The translations under genes and the position numbers were made by a program. The notes beneath the pieces were generated by a model. The model had not been told where the DNA came from. It was given only the letters and a program-made list of their open reading frames with translations, and made no database searches. From Desulfopila sp. IMCC35006 (lineage in GTDB: Bacteria > Desulfobacterota > Desulfobulbia > Desulfobulbales > Desulfocapsaceae): 64,000 nucleotides of DNA. Each line of letters begins with the position of its first letter. The first letter of the stretch is position 1. Positions 62,659 through 64,000 of the stretch are shown in pieces. Location of the stretch: contig NZ_SWCM01000006.1 of assembly GCF_005116645.1 (NCBI RefSeq), forward strand, positions 186,001-250,000, written 5' to 3'.

Positions 62659-63480
62659 ATGTTATTTGCAAAACAGCATTCCTATGGACCTGTAAAAGGC
62701 TTTGAGGTCGGTATTGCACCTATGGGAAAGCCAATAAAGTCAGTTTATCTTTATCTTATAGACTCTATCCTGATAGACACCGGTCCCCACCACCTCCGCA
62801 AAAAAGTAAGTTCGATGATCGACTGCAACAATGTCGCTGCGATCCTGCTGACACACCACCATGAGGACCATAGCGGCAACGCAGGTCTCCTGAAAGATCA
62901 ATGCAGTGTACCGGTATACCTGCATCCTAATGGGATAGCAAAGTTATCAAAAGGATTCAATATCCTCCCTTATCAGCAAATCCTGTTCGGCAAAGCCCCA
63001 CGGGTTCAAGCAGAAACCTGTCCCGAAATAATCGAAACTGAAAAAATCACCCTCAAGGCCGTGCACACCCCTGGGCATAGTAAAGATCATACTGTTTACC
63101 ATGTAGAGCAAGAGGGTTGGCTCTTCTCCGGAGATCTCTACGTAGGTGAAAAAATACAATTCTTTAGAATTGATGAAAGGATTGATCAGCAGATAGACTC
63201 TTTAAAGAAAACTGTAGAATTGGATTTTGACATACTTTTTTGTGCCCACCGCCCCAGTATGAAAGACGGCCATACCCTCATAAAAAGAAAACTCGATTAT
63301 CTTATAAGCTTTAACCAGCAGGTTCTCGAACTTCATAAAAAAGGAATGAAAGAGAAAGATATCATCAAGCGACTGCGAGTAAAAAATGATCTACCGGTCA
63401 AACTGTTCACTATGGGGAATGCCTGTTTTTCCCACATGGTCAGATCGTCACTCAACACCCTTCAAGATAATCAGCAGTAG
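62659..63480 (+). CDS. MBL-fold metallo-hydrolase
   Basis: 273 residues. The zinc-binding HxHxDH motif is HHHEDH (residues 66-71, in AILLTHHHEDHSGNAGLL). Other ligands are HTPGHSKDHT and the Asp of LFSGDLYVG, with the last His in CAHRPSMKD. A helical C-terminal tail (KKGMKEKDIIKRLRVKNDL) resembles that of beta-lactamase-like hydrolases with an added winged-helix-like end. Substrate unknown. It starts about 120 bp after the strong but empty ribosome-binding site at 62533. Confidence 0.9.
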   Translation: MLFAKQHSYGPVKGFEVGIAPMGKPIKSVYLYLIDSILIDTGPHHLRKKVSSMIDCNNVAAILLTHHHEDHSGNAGLLKDQCSVPVYLHPNGIAKLSKGFNILPYQQILFGKAPRVQAETCPEIIETEKITLKAVHTPGHSKDHTVYHVEQEGWLFSGDLYVGEKIQFFRIDERIDQQIDSLKKTVELDFDILFCAHRPSMKDGHTLIKRKLDYLISFNQQVLELHKKGMKEKDIIKRLRVKNDLPVKLFTMGNACFSHMVRSSLNTLQDNQQ

Positions 63481-63512
63481 TGTCCAGATAAAGCAACATT
63501 CCCCGGTGGTTG

Positions 63513-64000
63513 TTACCCGTGCAGCAGTTCGGGTGTCATCAGGTTGTCTTCCATATGTTTCAATTCATCTATACCCGATATGATAATGTTGGGGTCGGGT
63601 TCAAGCTCTCCCGCCGGCAGTTTATCATCGTAGTCCATCTTACTGAGAATAAATTTCATACAATTGAGGCGAGCAGTTTTTTTGTCGTCGGATCGAATAA
63701 CCGTCCAAGGCGAAATAGTTCTGTTAGTTTCCGAGAGCATCTGGAATTTTCTCACGGAATACTGGTCCCAGTACTCTTGAGCCAGATTATCGACCGGGGA
63801 AAGTTTATACTGCTTCAACGGGTCGGTCTTTCGTGAGTCAAACCGTTCTTTTTGAGTATTTTTTGAGACTGAAAAGTAAAATTTGAAAAGTTTTATCCCT
63901 TCTTTTACCAACATTTCCTCAAACATTGGCACATCTTTTAAAAAACGTTTGTTTTGTTCATCGGAGCAGAATCCCATGACCGGTTCGACCATTGCCCGAT
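63513..64000 (-). CDS. ppk2: Polyphosphate kinase 2, 5' part beyond the window
   Basis: The right edge cuts the gene: the frame is open through 64000, and the sequence RA-MVEPVMGFCSDEQ shows that the ATG at 63992 is internal. Visible are the C-terminal half blocks of PPK2: FLKDVPMFEEMLVKEGIKLF, KFYFSVSKNTQKERFDSRKT, DPLKQYKLSPVDNLAQEYWD, SPWTVIRSDDKKTARLNCMK. The Walker A/B motifs lie outside the window. The enzyme moves phosphate between polyphosphate and nucleotides and is stress-linked. It converges with the MBL gene. Confidence 0.93.
   Translation of the reverse strand, partial: RAMVEPVMGFCSDEQNKRFLKDVPMFEEMLVKEGIKLFKFYFSVSKNTQKERFDSRKTDPLKQYKLSPVDNLAQEYWDQYSVRKFQMLSETNRTISPWTVIRSDDKKTARLNCMKFILSKMDYDDKLPAGELEPDPNIIISGIDELKHMEDNLMTPELLHG

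Overview
This is a 64 kb bacterial chromosomal segment, about 85% coding, with no rRNA or intact tRNA. The mix of families suggests a Gram-negative, sigma54-rich anaerobe of the Desulfobacterota (a Desulfobulbales-like relative). Pointers are several NtrC-type and other signalling proteins with PAS domains, a truncated DsrD-like winged-helix ORF, an RND pump, cyclic glucan synthase and outer-membrane DUF1207. That placement is an inference from gene content; no marker gene proves it.

Layout. 0-3 kb: glutaminase, a zinc metallopeptidase and a small coiled-coil protein, all on the minus strand. 3.4-8.8 kb: a complete RND adaptor/pump pair preceded by wrecked copies of a SOUL-domain gene and a NodT/OprM-type outer-membrane factor. 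9.6-17.8 kb: two giant exported proteins of unknown function (one Tat-exported with an NHL-like end, one with a crystallin-like domain and many pentapeptide repeats), a broken toroid-like gene and an amino-acid-binding lipoprotein, ended by a decayed IS1634-like transposase. 19-21 kb: a divergent SYLF/CsbD stress locus. 21.4-27.3 kb: DUF2914, a diadenylate cyclase fused to YbbR domains, GlgX, YihY and a P-type ATPase fragment. 27.4-32.5 kb: two paralogous PAS-AAA+-Fis sigma54 activators, stress membrane proteins and an AAA+ ATPase. 32.7-43.7 kb: cardiolipin synthase and a 3069-residue cyclic beta-1,2-glucan synthase. 44-52 kb: a CheB-CheR-PAS hybrid, small membrane proteins and a divergent response regulator/kinase/response regulator cassette. 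53-58 kb: a long operon of general-stress-type envelope proteins (DUF5670, YqjD, YqjE, YqjK, AI-2E, DUF302, DUF1207). 58-64 kb: mobile-element debris, a PLD-VTT protein with an EEP nuclease, an MBL hydrolase and the 3' part of PPK2.

The main result is a regulatory code that ties most of the 19-58 kb region together. Eight intergenic sites carry a pair of 14-bp palindromes of the form GGTyryATrTrACC, set 17-18 bp apart. In every case, 98-103 bp from the pair there is a -24/-12 (sigma54) element, TGGCAY-N5-TTGC or close to it. Two loci fire divergently. The two linked sigma54 activators have almost identical Fis-type DNA-binding ends and are the obvious candidates for binding these palindromes, and one of them lies inside a unit with such a promoter. 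The genes controlled (CsbD, SYLF, YmgE, YqjD/E/K, cyclic glucan synthase, PAS/CheBR signalling, kinase cassette) are of the type run by RpoS or SigB elsewhere. I infer a sigma54-driven envelope or osmotic general-stress regulon with positive feedback.
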